NCBI RefSeq assembly: GCF_001282685.1
Contig: NZ_LN875035.1
Span: 1,255,571-1,319,570, forward strand
Direction of reading: 5' to 3'
Length of the DNA stretch: 64,000 nucleotides
From: Niameybacter massiliensis
GTDB taxonomy: Bacteria; Bacillota; Clostridia; Lachnospirales; Cellulosilyticaceae
The notes under the pieces are model-generated. The model was not told where the DNA came from and did not search any database. It saw only the letters and a list, made by a program, of their open reading frames with translations. Numbering within the stretch: position 1 is the first letter of the stretch; the number at the start of each line of letters is the position of its first letter. Shown here one piece after another: positions 33,472 through 42,505 of the stretch. Position numbers and translations under genes: made by a program.

Positions 33472-35211
33472 ATGATAAAAGTTGATAACTTATCTTACTC
33501 CTTCCCGGACAAAGATCTCTATAATAATATTTCATTTACAATAGAAGAAGGACAACACTGTGCCTTCATCGGTACAAGCGGTAGTGGAAAAAGTACGCTT
33601 ATCGATATGATTATGGATCCTGAAAAATATATGTATGATGGCGACTTGGAAATTGCTCCAAATTGTAGAATCGGCTATGTCAGCCAGTTTAGTGGATTAG
33701 ATACTACTAATGAAATGACTGTTTTTGAATATATTGGAGAAACCTTTATCAAGCTACAAAATGAAATCACATCTATCTGTACTGAGATGGAAACCGCTTC
33801 TGACCTTGAGACTTTACTTGAAAAGTATCAAGAAGCACTAGATGCCTTTGAAGCCATTGGCGGAGATGATTTTGAAAGTAAAATTACTAAACAACTTAGC
33901 TTGGCTAACCTTAGTAAACACGAAAATCTTATGGTTTCTAAACTAAGTGGTGGTGAGTTCAAACTTATTCAAGTTATTAAAGAAATGCTCACAAGCCCAG
34001 ACCTACTCATTATGGATGAACCTGATGTCTTTTTAGATTTTGAAAATCTTAATTCTCTTAAGAATCTAATCAATGCACACAAAGGTACATTGCTGGTTAT
34101 TACACATAATAGATATCTGCTCAACCACTGCTTCAATAAAATTATTCATCTTGAAAACATGGACCTTCAAGAATTTGACGGACGTTATATCGATTATAAT
34201 TTCTCATTACTCGAAAATAAAATTGAACTTCAAGAACTGGCTACTGCTGATACAGAAGAAATCGAAAGAAACAATCAATTAATCAACAAACTAAGAACAG
34301 CAGCAACTAACAATTCTGAGCCTGCTCGTGGAAAAGCTTTAAAAGCCCGCGTTAAAATACAAGAACGCTTAGAAGCACGTAGAATCAAAGCACCATTCTT
34401 AGCAATCAAGCAGCCAGAAATTCAATTTGCTACAGATGAAAAAAGTGAAGAAAGCACTGTACTACAAGTAAATGGGTACAGCGTTGCCTTCAATGAACCA
34501 CTTTTAGAAAATGTTAACTTTGAGGTTAAATCTACAGAGAAAATCGCCCTTATCGGTCCAAATGGTTGTGGGAAGTCTACACTTCTTCGTGCAATCTTTA
34601 AAAATGAGCATCAAGCCATTGCGTTTAGTGAAGATGCTCAAGTAGCCTTTTTATCTCAACTTCAAGGTGAAATGTTGGACGAATCTCAAACTATCCGCGA
34701 AGTATTCTTTGAAGCTGGCTTAACAACAGATGAAGCCATTCACTTACACCTTATGAAATATAGCCTTGAAGAAAAAAGTCTTCAGACTAAAATAAGCACC
34801 TTATCTGGTGGCGAAAAAAATATGCTTCAACTTGCTAAACTGTCTTTACTTAATGCTGATTTCCTACTTCTCGATGAGCCAACAAGTCATTTAGATACTT
34901 ATTCACAAATCGCATTAGAAAAAGCACTTACTGACTACAACGGTGCCATTCTTATGATTTCCCATGACTTCTACTCCATTATCAACTGTATGGATGCTGT
35001 TTTGATTATTGACGATAAAACAGTTAGAAAAATGAGTATGCGTAAATTTAGAAAGATGATTTATGCAAATCATTTTAATAAAGATTATTTAGAAATTGAA
35101 CAAAAGAAAAAAGATGTTGAACTCAAAATTGAGCTTGCATTAAAAGAAAACGATTTTGTTCGTGCAAATATCCTTTGTGAAGAGTTAGCAACACTTATTC
35201 AACAGCTTTAA
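33472..35211 (+). CDS. ABC-F family ribosomal-protection-type ATPase
   Basis: 579 residues, two ABC domains without membrane segments. Domain 1: Walker A GTSGSGKSTL, signature KLSGGEFKL, Walker B LLIMDEPDVFLD. A linker with charged helices (~240-320) is the interdomain arm that reaches the ribosome. Domain 2: Walker A GPNGCGKSTL, signature TLSGGEKNML, Walker B FLLLDEPTSHLD, then a short C-terminal coiled extension (LEIEQKKKDVELKIELALKEND). The 'DEPDVFLDFENLN' form recalls clostridial ABC-F antibiotic-resistance proteins (CplR-like), but a housekeeping translation factor cannot be excluded. The attenuator-like leader favours a resistance role. AGAGAGG precedes the start. Confidence 0.9.
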   Translation: MIKVDNLSYSFPDKDLYNNISFTIEEGQHCAFIGTSGSGKSTLIDMIMDPEKYMYDGDLEIAPNCRIGYVSQFSGLDTTNEMTVFEYIGETFIKLQNEITSICTEMETASDLETLLEKYQEALDAFEAIGGDDFESKITKQLSLANLSKHENLMVSKLSGGEFKLIQVIKEMLTSPDLLIMDEPDVFLDFENLNSLKNLINAHKGTLLVITHNRYLLNHCFNKIIHLENMDLQEFDGRYIDYNFSLLENKIELQELATADTEEIERNNQLINKLRTAATNNSEPARGKALKARVKIQERLEARRIKAPFLAIKQPEIQFATDEKSEESTVLQVNGYSVAFNEPLLENVNFEVKSTEKIALIGPNGCGKSTLLRAIFKNEHQAIAFSEDAQVAFLSQLQGEMLDESQTIREVFFEAGLTTDEAIHLHLMKYSLEEKSLQTKISTLSGGEKNMLQLAKLSLLNADFLLLDEPTSHLDTYSQIALEKALTDYNGAILMISHDFYSIINCMDAVLIIDDKTVRKMSMRKFRKMIYANHFNKDYLEIEQKKKDVELKIELALKENDFVRANILCEELATLIQQL

Positions 35212-35224
35212 AAAAATATATGAG

Positions 35225-35280
35225 TAATAAAAGGAAACCTCCTAAAACTGATCTCAGTGATAGGAGGTTTCCTTTTATTA
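35225..35280. terminator. Strong bidirectional terminator
   Basis: A perfect 20-bp stem (35225-35244 with 35261-35280) holding an inner ACTGA/TCAGT hairpin lies between convergent genes. Confidence 0.93.
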
Positions 35281-35290
35281 CTTTTATCTT

Positions 35291-35521
35291 CTAAATCTCT
35301 AAATCTTTTTCCCAACTTGCTTGTTCTAGTAACCCCTCAATACTTGAGCGGCATCTTTGGCCTCTACAAGAGCCAGCCATAGCACCCGTTGCTGCTCTTA
35401 CTTTTTCCAATGTATCTGCACCATTTGCAATGGCTTCTTTAATAGCCGCGCGTGTAACTACGCGGCATGGACATGTCTTGGTTAATCTATCTTTAATTGC
35501 TTGTTCATCAATAGGACTCAT
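35291..35521 (-). CDS. BFD-like [2Fe-2S]-binding protein
   Basis: The ATG at 35521 (76 aa) is preceded by GTAGGA; the frame opens earlier but with an unrelated hydrophobic stretch. The cysteine pattern CPCRVVTRAAI...GSCRGQRC is that of BFD-like (bacterioferritin-associated ferredoxin) [2Fe-2S] domains, also found in NAD(P)H-dependent oxidoreductases. It probably shuttles electrons or mobilises iron. The next gene (35617) also encodes a small cysteine-rich protein on the same strand, 95 bp upstream. Confidence 0.85.
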   Translation of the reverse strand: MSPIDEQAIKDRLTKTCPCRVVTRAAIKEAIANGADTLEKVRAATGAMAGSCRGQRCRSSIEGLLEQASWEKDLEI

Positions 35522-35616
35522 AGTTATTCCTACACTTTCTGCTTTTCTTGAAGGTAGAATAACACATAAAATAATTATTATCAACTAATATCTTTTAGAA
35601 ATATTTTCTGAACTTA

Positions 35617-35874
35617 TTATTTGTTTTTTGCACGCTCTAATACAAGTTTCATTTTTTCTTGTACATACTCATAACCATTAGGTCCATGGGTTTTAGTACA
35701 GCCCATGCAGCTTTTTATACCTGATTCTAAATATGTATAGTTACCTCCGCAATCCTCTTTAAGCATATATAAAGGGCAATAACAGAATAAACAATTAAAG
35801 TCTTCTATGTTGTCTATTTTATGGCAAGGAAAATACTCACATGCTTTATTTTGAAACTTTTTATAACCTTCCAT
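35617..35874 (-). CDS. Cysteine-rich small-domain protein
   Basis: 85 residues with nine cysteines: KACEYFPCHK, FNCLFCYCPLY, DCGG, SCMGCTKTHGP. This matches the 'cysteine-rich small domain' family found in anaerobes and thought to bind metal. AGGAGG lies upstream of the ATG. The ordered CxxC pairs favour iron-sulfur or zinc binding; no experimental function is known to me. Short, probably monocistronic or cotranscribed with the BFD-like gene. Confidence 0.85.
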   Translation of the reverse strand: MEGYKKFQNKACEYFPCHKIDNIEDFNCLFCYCPLYMLKEDCGGNYTYLESGIKSCMGCTKTHGPNGYEYVQEKMKLVLERAKNK

Positions 35875-35957
35875 CTAGCTACCTCCTAAGTGTTAGTCTC
35901 TCTTATTTTACCCTTAGAAGACCTTATCTTGCAATCATTAGAATTTATGTCTTAATA

Positions 35958-37775
35958 TTAAGCAAACTGAGCTTCATATAGTGAACAATAAAATCCTCTT
36001 TGTGCCATTAGGCTTTCATGTGTGCCTTGCTCTACTACATTCCCTTCTCTTACAACTAAAATAGTATCTGCATTTTGAATCGTCGAAAGGCGATGGGCAA
36101 TGACAAAGCACGTTTTATTCTCCATTAATTTTCGCATAGCCTGCCCTATTTGAATTTCCGTTCTTGTATCTACATTAGAAGTTGCCTCATCTAAGATGAG
36201 CATAGGTGCATCTAATAACATCGCTCTAGCAATAGTTAGAAGCTGCTTCTGCCCTTTTGAAATATTAGCCCCTTCATCACTAATGACTGTATCATACCCT
36301 TTAGGTAGTCTTTTAATAAATGAATGAATCTTAACAGCTTTTGCGGCTTCCATAACTTCTTCTCTTGTTGCACCTTCTTTGCCATAAGCAAGATTGTCAT
36401 AAATCGTTCCATGGAATAACCAAGTATCTTGTAATACCATAGCAAAAGATTTTCTAAGACTCTCACGGGTCAGGTCTGTACTTAAATGATCATCTACCAA
36501 AATCTTGCCACCTTGAATGTCATAAAGACGCATCAAAAGATTAATGAGTGTCGTCTTCCCAGCTCCTGTAGGACCTACAATGGCAATTAACTTACCTGGT
36601 TCTACCTTTAAGGAGAGGTCATGAATAATAGTTTTTCCTTCTTCATACCCAAACTGAACGTGGCTAAGCTCTACTTTCCCTTGTACCTTTTCTTCACTTC
36701 CAAGAGCTATAGCCCCTTCATGATCTTCTATTTCATTGAACTCATCTAGCAAACTAAAGATTCGTTCTGTTGCAGCTAGAGACGATTGGAGCTCACTCAC
36801 AATATTAGCAGCCTCATTAATAGGCCCAGAAAACTTTCTAGAGTAGAGAATAAAAGAAGATATATTACCAATTGTCATCTTACCAGCTAAAAATAACATA
36901 GCTCCAAATACACTGATAAGAGATAAGGATAAGTTATTGATAAAGTTAACACATGGTCCTGTCATTCCACCATAGTAATCGGCTTTATAATAAGCATCTA
37001 CTGCCTCTTTATTCTTCTTACCAAACTTAGCCAGTACATTCTCCTCTTGAGTATAGGCTTTTAATGTTTTTTGTCCAGATACCATCTCCTCTGTAAAGCC
37101 ATTAAGTAATCCAAGCTTTGCTGATCGCTCTCTAAAGAGTGGTCTGGTCTTACTGGTAATAAACTTTGTAATGCCTATAGATAAAGGTACTGTAAAACAA
37201 AAGACTAATACTAAGCTTTTAGAAATTACCAGCATCATTGAAAGTGCACCTGTTACAGTAATGAGTGTAGTCAGCATCTGAATCAGATCACTAGATAAAG
37301 AACCATTAATCGTATCAATATCATAAGTAATACGACTGATAATATCCCCTGTTTGCCTTGTATCAAAATACCCGACTGGTAGTTGTAACAGCTTATCAAA
37401 TACATCTTTTCTCATACGTTTTACTACCTTCTTACTGATGGTAATCATTAAAACAGATAACCAATAAGAAAGCATACTTGATACTAGATAAAACACTATC
37501 ATCCATCCTGCATAATAAAAAACTTTATTAAACTGTACTTTTCCAACACCCACTATGGCATCTACGGCATAGCCTGAAAGCATAGGTCCAATAAGTGCCA
37601 GTAAGTTGCTTCCTACTGTTAGAATAAATGCAATGAGCAATAACCATTTATATTGCATCAAATAAAGGGTTAGCCTAATCAATGTTGCTTTTTTATCTTT
37701 TGCTTGATTCATAGCCTTTTGCCCTTTAATATTTTTGCCTCCTGCTAATTCTCCTACAAATCCACGTTGACTCAT
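35958..37775 (-). CDS. ABC exporter half-transporter, subunit B
   Basis: 605 residues: six-helix exporter domain (~30-330) then an ABC domain with Walker A GPTGAGKTTL, Q-loop MVLQDTWLFHG, signature NISKGQKQLL and Walker B MLILDEATSNVD, followed by the H-loop AHRLSTI. The signature serine-glycine pair reads SKGQ, a change seen in one half of asymmetric heterodimers. Its start lies 1 nt after the partner's stop, with GGAGGTG inside the partner gene. Together they form a drug/lipid/peptide exporter of the BmrCD/LmrCD kind. Confidence 0.93.
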   Translation of the reverse strand: MSQRGFVGELAGGKNIKGQKAMNQAKDKKATLIRLTLYLMQYKWLLLIAFILTVGSNLLALIGPMLSGYAVDAIVGVGKVQFNKVFYYAGWMIVFYLVSSMLSYWLSVLMITISKKVVKRMRKDVFDKLLQLPVGYFDTRQTGDIISRITYDIDTINGSLSSDLIQMLTTLITVTGALSMMLVISKSLVLVFCFTVPLSIGITKFITSKTRPLFRERSAKLGLLNGFTEEMVSGQKTLKAYTQEENVLAKFGKKNKEAVDAYYKADYYGGMTGPCVNFINNLSLSLISVFGAMLFLAGKMTIGNISSFILYSRKFSGPINEAANIVSELQSSLAATERIFSLLDEFNEIEDHEGAIALGSEEKVQGKVELSHVQFGYEEGKTIIHDLSLKVEPGKLIAIVGPTGAGKTTLINLLMRLYDIQGGKILVDDHLSTDLTRESLRKSFAMVLQDTWLFHGTIYDNLAYGKEGATREEVMEAAKAVKIHSFIKRLPKGYDTVISDEGANISKGQKQLLTIARAMLLDAPMLILDEATSNVDTRTEIQIGQAMRKLMENKTCFVIAHRLSTIQNADTILVVREGNVVEQGTHESLMAQRGFYCSLYEAQFA

Positions 37776-37776
37776 C

Positions 37777-39528
37777 TTAAGCTACACCTCCCATTTGCGA
37801 TGCACTAATCTGTCTATAGGAATCACATTGTGTCATTAGTTCGTCATGTCTACCATAACCTATCATTCGTCCTTCTTCTAAAACAATAATATGGTCTGCT
37901 TGCATGATAGAGCTTACCCTTTGGGCTACAACAATCTTAGTGGTACGCTTAAAGTGGCTACTTAGTTCCTGGCGCAACATAGCATCTGTTTGATAATCTA
38001 ATGCACTAGATGAATCATCAAGGATAAGGATTTCTGGATGGGCTGCCAATGCTCTTGCAATAAGAATTCTTTGCTTCTGTCCACCACTTAAATTAGCTCC
38101 TTTAATATCTAGAGATTCTTCTAAATTATTCGCTTTCTGCTCTACAAATTCCTTTGCTCTTGCATAAAGCAATGCTTCTTGTATTTGCTCTTCACTTAGA
38201 TTTCTCCCAAGATTTAAATTTTCTAAGATTGTATCTTCAAAAATCATATCATTTTGAAAAGCGACACCAAACTTACTTCGTAACTCTCGAAGTGGAATAC
38301 TTCTGATATCCCTTCCATCTATTAAAATACGCCCTTCCTTTACATCGTAAAAACGTAAAAGGAGACTGACGATTGTACTCTTTCCTGCACCTGTTCCACC
38401 CAAGATTCCTAATGTCTCTCCCGGTTTTATGTAAAAACTAATATCCTTTAAGTCCTCTTCTTCACCTTTGTTATAGGCAAAGGAAACCTTCTCAAATACT
38501 ATATGATACCCCTCATTTACAGCCTTGTCTGCATCAATATTTTGATCTTCATAGTCCTTTAGAACTTCTATAACTTCCATATCATCCTCTAATGCTAAAA
38601 TGGTATCAATACGGTTCGCTGAAGCAATAGCTTTTGAAAGAATGATAAACATCTTAGATATAGAAATCATCGCATTTAGGATAATTGTAAAATAGGTCAT
38701 AAAAGCTAAGATTTTCCCTACTTCACTTAAGCCACTATCCACTCTAAAAGCCCCTACAATCAATACACCTACTAAGGCTAAGTTCATAATGACACTTACA
38801 CTTGGGTCAATAATTGCCATGACCATTCCAGCTTTTTGTTCTTGTGCTACCACTTCATCATTAATTTTCTCAAAACGTTTCTTTTCGTAGTCTTCCTTTG
38901 ACAGTGCCTTAATGACACGAATCCCACTAATATCTTCTCTAACAATTCTTACAAAATGATCAATGGATTGTTGTAACTGAGTGTACATCGGAATACTTCT
39001 TTTAGATACCTTTAGCATAATCCATACTAAAAATGGTAACGTAATAATAAGTACACAAGCAAGTACTGGATCTAATGTTAAAGTTACAATGATTCCTCCT
39101 ATTAAAAGGATTGGTGCCCTTACCCCTAAGCGCTGCATTCGTCCTATCATCTGATGCACATTATAGGTATCTGTTGTTAGCCTAGACATCAGTGAAGGCT
39201 TGGTATACGTATCAATATAAGCATCTGATAAGTACATTACCTTCTTAAACAAATCATTTCTAATATGCTCTGTTGCCTCACTCGCCACTTTAGATGCCAT
39301 CCTATTAGCAATAATGTTAAAAGAAACAGCTAAAAAGGAGCATACAATCATCATGAGCCCCCATAAATAAATTTTACTCTTATCCTGAATAGGAATAATT
39401 GTATCAATCATATAAGCCAATATCCATGGTAAACAAAGGTCCATAATAGAACCTACAAACTTGATGATAAAACCTATACTCATACGAAAATAATAAGGTT
39501 TCAAATAATACGATAAAATTTTTTGCAT
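37777..39528 (-). CDS. ABC exporter half-transporter, subunit A
   Basis: 583 residues: transmembrane domain (~1-310) and ABC domain with Walker A GGTGAGKSTI, Q-loop VAFQNDMIFED, signature NLSGGQKQRI, Walker B EILILDDSSSALD. The residue after the Walker B aspartate is Asp rather than the catalytic Glu, so this half likely carries the degenerate ATP site of a heterodimer, while subunit B has the Glu. The start follows AGGAGGGAG. Substrate unknown; the pair is typical of multidrug exporters in Firmicutes. Confidence 0.93.
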   Translation of the reverse strand: MQKILSYYLKPYYFRMSIGFIIKFVGSIMDLCLPWILAYMIDTIIPIQDKSKIYLWGLMMIVCSFLAVSFNIIANRMASKVASEATEHIRNDLFKKVMYLSDAYIDTYTKPSLMSRLTTDTYNVHQMIGRMQRLGVRAPILLIGGIIVTLTLDPVLACVLIITLPFLVWIMLKVSKRSIPMYTQLQQSIDHFVRIVREDISGIRVIKALSKEDYEKKRFEKINDEVVAQEQKAGMVMAIIDPSVSVIMNLALVGVLIVGAFRVDSGLSEVGKILAFMTYFTIILNAMISISKMFIILSKAIASANRIDTILALEDDMEVIEVLKDYEDQNIDADKAVNEGYHIVFEKVSFAYNKGEEEDLKDISFYIKPGETLGILGGTGAGKSTIVSLLLRFYDVKEGRILIDGRDIRSIPLRELRSKFGVAFQNDMIFEDTILENLNLGRNLSEEQIQEALLYARAKEFVEQKANNLEESLDIKGANLSGGQKQRILIARALAAHPEILILDDSSSALDYQTDAMLRQELSSHFKRTTKIVVAQRVSSIMQADHIIVLEEGRMIGYGRHDELMTQCDSYRQISASQMGGVA

Positions 39529-39619
39529 TGTTGTCTCCCTCCTTCACGGCTGTCATATTATTATTCGCATGTTTATTATTCTATCACAATTTAGAATTTA
39601 GTTTCAAATTTTACTCTAT

Positions 39620-39994
39620 TCATTTCTCTAATTCTTTTAGCCATTTATTTAAGACTGGGTGCAATGCTTGTACAATTTCAAAATCACCTTCAAAATGAAT
39701 ATTATATAACGTCTCTGTATCCCAATCTTTCATCTCAATATAATGAGTGGTTACTTCCTCTGGGATCGGTAGCTCATAACCTTTACACATTTTAATAAGT
39801 GTTTTTAACTGATGTGTAAAGTTAGAGGGGAGACCGTTAACCTCTAATAAATGCTTAAGTGCTAACTCTATAATCATATGCGTATGAAAACATGCATTGA
39901 CTAAATCGTCTTCATTTACCCCTTCATTCAAATATTCCATTTCTCTATTTAAAAACTTCAAATTCCGCCTTGCTAAAACCAACATACCTGTCAT
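39620..39994 (-). CDS. HEPN-domain-like protein
   Basis: 124 residues, all-helical by eye. The segment ACFHTHMIIELALKHLLEVNGLPSNFTHQLKTLI matches the central helices of HEPN proteins (in which 'A..a.q..E.alKalL...g....H.L..L' is typical). The catalytic R-x4-6-H motif of RNase-type HEPN proteins is not evident, and no nucleotidyltransferase (MNT) partner lies beside it, so a toxin role is not supported. AGGTG precedes the ATG. Stands alone upstream of the exporter operon. Confidence 0.75.
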   Translation of the reverse strand: MTGMLVLARRNLKFLNREMEYLNEGVNEDDLVNACFHTHMIIELALKHLLEVNGLPSNFTHQLKTLIKMCKGYELPIPEEVTTHYIEMKDWDTETLYNIHFEGDFEIVQALHPVLNKWLKELEK

Positions 39995-40093
39995 ATGTTA
40001 TCACCTACTTTAGAATTATATATTAGAAGATTATATCCTTTTTTATAAGGGGATAAACAGTTATCTTCTTTTATTCTAAATTCAATTAAAAAG

Positions 40094-40124
40094 AGCTGAT
40101 TTCTGTATTAAAACAGAATCAGCT
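40094..40124 (-). terminator. Terminator after the choice-of-anchor gene
   Basis: AGCTGATTCTGT and ACAGAAATCAGCT (minus strand) form a stem with a one-base bulge, followed by CTTTTTAATT. Confidence 0.83.
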
Positions 40125-40154
40125 TTCTTTTTATTCTATGAATATTTATATGTA

Positions 40155-41747
40155 CTATTGCACTTCTAAAATACTTACTGTACCACTTACTTCATTGGCT
40201 ACAAGCACAAGAGCTTTGCCTGTTGGACTTACATTTTGTGGTACAAACTCGATACCTTCTGGTGCGCTATCTCCACCTATTGGTTGCGTAAAATCTCTTG
40301 TATTAATATAACTTTGGTATTTTGCATTGTATGGATTTGTAATATCATATACCATAATGCCACCTATTCTTTCAAGGCCCACAAAAGCATAAAATCTCCC
40401 ATCAATTTCTCCTACTTTAACATCTTCTGCTTCTGGTCCTTTTTTACCACTACGATTATCAAGTTCTACTTCTTTATTTGTTGTATTGAAATATTCTGGT
40501 AAGACTTTAGCTATAATTTCTTCAAAATCACTCCCACTATCAAATACTTGTGTCATTGTCTCTGCATCCCATATAGAAAAAGACCTTGCTCCAAATAAAT
40601 AGTTTTGATTTGCATCTAATCCTTCTACAACCTTGTTATCAAGACATTCTGTTTTGATTGCCTTACCTTTATCTGTTACAGCAACTTCAATTTTTTTCAC
40701 ATTGTTGTATTGATTCTCTTCTTTAATGTGATCCATTTCCTCTGTAGTATATTCTCTTGCATCACCTTCATTAGCAGTTACAACATAAGTTTTACCGTCT
40801 ACTTCATAAGCAGCAATACCATCTGGCATATATACACCCAATGCATTTTGTGTCACAATATCAATTTTCCCATCCTTCACCATGTCTAACGCATTTTTAG
40901 GATCACTAAAATCCTTAAATCCTAATCCTTTTACAGATTCTACTTTTCTTGTTGCAAGATCAATAGTCGCAATGGCATTTGCTTCTTGTAGTGCTACATA
41001 AGCCTTCTTGCTATCTGAAGATACTGTAATATATTCTGGTTCTAGATCTTCTGATGGTTTTGCACCTTCTTTTAAAAGGACTTGATTCTCTAAAAGAAGC
41101 GCTCTTTGGGTATCGTAATCTCTGAAAGTAATAGCTTCACTTGTTGCCTTTTCAAGTCCATTACTTAAATCGATAATTGTTATAGAACCTTCTGGGTCTT
41201 CTACATCTTTTCCATACCCATTGCGTGGTTCACCTTCATTAGCTGCTAAAATATATTTACCATCTGGTGTAAATGTCACCATATCTGGTTGAACGCCTGC
41301 CTCAAAAATCTTAAGAATCTTTCCCTCATAGTCAAGGACAACAACTTTACCATTTTTATTGTATTCCTTATGTTGTACAGCTACTGCTACTAAATCTCTA
41401 TCTGCTTGAATAGCAATGCTTGTAATATCTCCATATTGAAAACCAACTTCTTTAATGGCTTCTTCTAAATTAATCTCTTGTTTTTCAGCTGTCTTAGCTT
41501 GGTCTAAGACGCTCTCTAATGAAACAATCTCTATTGTACTTGTCTTTCCGTTAATAAGATAAAACTTATTATTATCTGGATTAAATTTTATAATTTCTGC
41601 TATACCACCATCTTCACTTTGATAGCCTGTTGCATAGTTCCCAATAGCTTCTAATGTTAATCCTCTATCTACTGTTGTGGCAAAAATAGGTGTTACCAAA
41701 CATTGAGCCATCATAAGGATCGCCAGTGATTTTTTAATAAGTTTCAT
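40155..41747 (-). CDS. Secreted choice-of-anchor I / beta-propeller-like protein
   Basis: The ATG at 41747 (530 aa) follows GAAGGAG and opens a signal peptide (MKLIKKSLAIL... PIFA). The body has repeated blade-like segments ('PDMVTFTPDGKYILAANEGEPRNGYG', 'YITVSSDSKKAYVALQEANAIATIDL', 'YVVTANEGDAREY') characteristic of the choice-of-anchor I domain found in secreted proteins, often beside alkaline-phosphatase-like domains. No LPXTG or membrane anchor is present, so it is probably released or bound noncovalently. Function unknown; ligand or nutrient scavenging is a guess. Confidence 0.85.
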   Translation of the reverse strand: MKLIKKSLAILMMAQCLVTPIFATTVDRGLTLEAIGNYATGYQSEDGGIAEIIKFNPDNNKFYLINGKTSTIEIVSLESVLDQAKTAEKQEINLEEAIKEVGFQYGDITSIAIQADRDLVAVAVQHKEYNKNGKVVVLDYEGKILKIFEAGVQPDMVTFTPDGKYILAANEGEPRNGYGKDVEDPEGSITIIDLSNGLEKATSEAITFRDYDTQRALLLENQVLLKEGAKPSEDLEPEYITVSSDSKKAYVALQEANAIATIDLATRKVESVKGLGFKDFSDPKNALDMVKDGKIDIVTQNALGVYMPDGIAAYEVDGKTYVVTANEGDAREYTTEEMDHIKEENQYNNVKKIEVAVTDKGKAIKTECLDNKVVEGLDANQNYLFGARSFSIWDAETMTQVFDSGSDFEEIIAKVLPEYFNTTNKEVELDNRSGKKGPEAEDVKVGEIDGRFYAFVGLERIGGIMVYDITNPYNAKYQSYINTRDFTQPIGGDSAPEGIEFVPQNVSPTGKALVLVANEVSGTVSILEVQ

Positions 41748-41859
41748 ATCTTTCTCCTTCAAATCATTCATTTTTCATTTATTTTACTTATCATGCATTA
41801 GGGACAGCTTAAATTCATGTAAAATTTATGTTAATCCCAATTTTTCTCATATATAGTAA

Positions 41860-41920
41860 TAAGCCACCCTAGTGCAATCTTTATATCCTAAATAGGATAA
41901 GATTGTTCTAAGGCGGCTTA
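41860..41920 (-). repeat. Hairpin element, copy 1 (AAGCCACCCTA family), probable terminator
   Basis: TAAGCCACCCTAG...CTAAGGCGGCTTA frames an inner stem TATCCTA/TAGGATA. The left arm and following AATCTTTATA recur at 51109. It lies downstream of the gene at 41946 and probably terminates it. Confidence 0.65.
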
Positions 41921-41945
41921 TGATGCCTATTATTTATACTCTATC

Positions 41946-42374
41946 TCATATTTGTCGCTCTTTAAGTTTATTCAATGCTTCTAAAAACGCTTGGTCTTGC
42001 TTATAATCAATATACATTAAGCAAGAGACAGACTGCCCTTCTTCAATAAGTCTTGTAGCAATACGGGCATGGTCTTCTAGATTCTTAACTTCCATTTTAA
42101 ATTTTAAATCTAGATGTCTCTTCTCTCCTTGAAACCATACGGTATCTCCTTCCGCAGGAATGACCACCTCTACATCCTTTTGTGTATGACTTTCTGTAAT
42201 ACTACCAAATTTACTTTTTGTAAAAGCTATGTCGCCTTCTTGATAACGGCTGTATTCTTCAATATGTGCCAAGATCTTTTCTGCATCTTGTCTCATACTA
42301 CGAAATGCATCTTCCTCATAAAAATAATAAATTGATAAATAATCTAATATAAATTTCTCACCTTGTATGTCCAT
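41946..42374 (-). CDS. Uncharacterised 142-residue cytoplasmic protein
   Basis: GAGGA lies about 9 nt before the ATG. No family recognised. The N-terminus is acidic and aromatic (ILDYLSIYYFYEEDAFRSMRQDAEKIL), the middle has a beta-like stretch (GDTVWFQGEKRHLDLKFKMEV), and the end a helix (KQDQAFLEALNKLKERQI). No signal peptide, membrane helix or metal motif. Monocistronic, followed by a hairpin of the AAGCCACCC type. Confidence 0.72.
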   Translation of the reverse strand: MDIQGEKFILDYLSIYYFYEEDAFRSMRQDAEKILAHIEEYSRYQEGDIAFTKSKFGSITESHTQKDVEVVIPAEGDTVWFQGEKRHLDLKFKMEVKNLEDHARIATRLIEEGQSVSCLMYIDYKQDQAFLEALNKLKERQI

Positions 42375-42505
42375 ATTTCAACCGTCCTCCTCATATGCTA
42401 AACATATTTAGTGTTGACAGTTACTTTGTAATGTATGTATTAATCTATAGGATTATAAACTCTACATTCTTCTATCTTGAAGTATCTATCACCTGATTAT
42501 CTCAT

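Noticed and set aside
39620..39994. HEPN-MNT toxin-antitoxin pair
   Set aside because: No nucleotidyltransferase partner and no R-x4-6-H motif, so only the fold call is kept.
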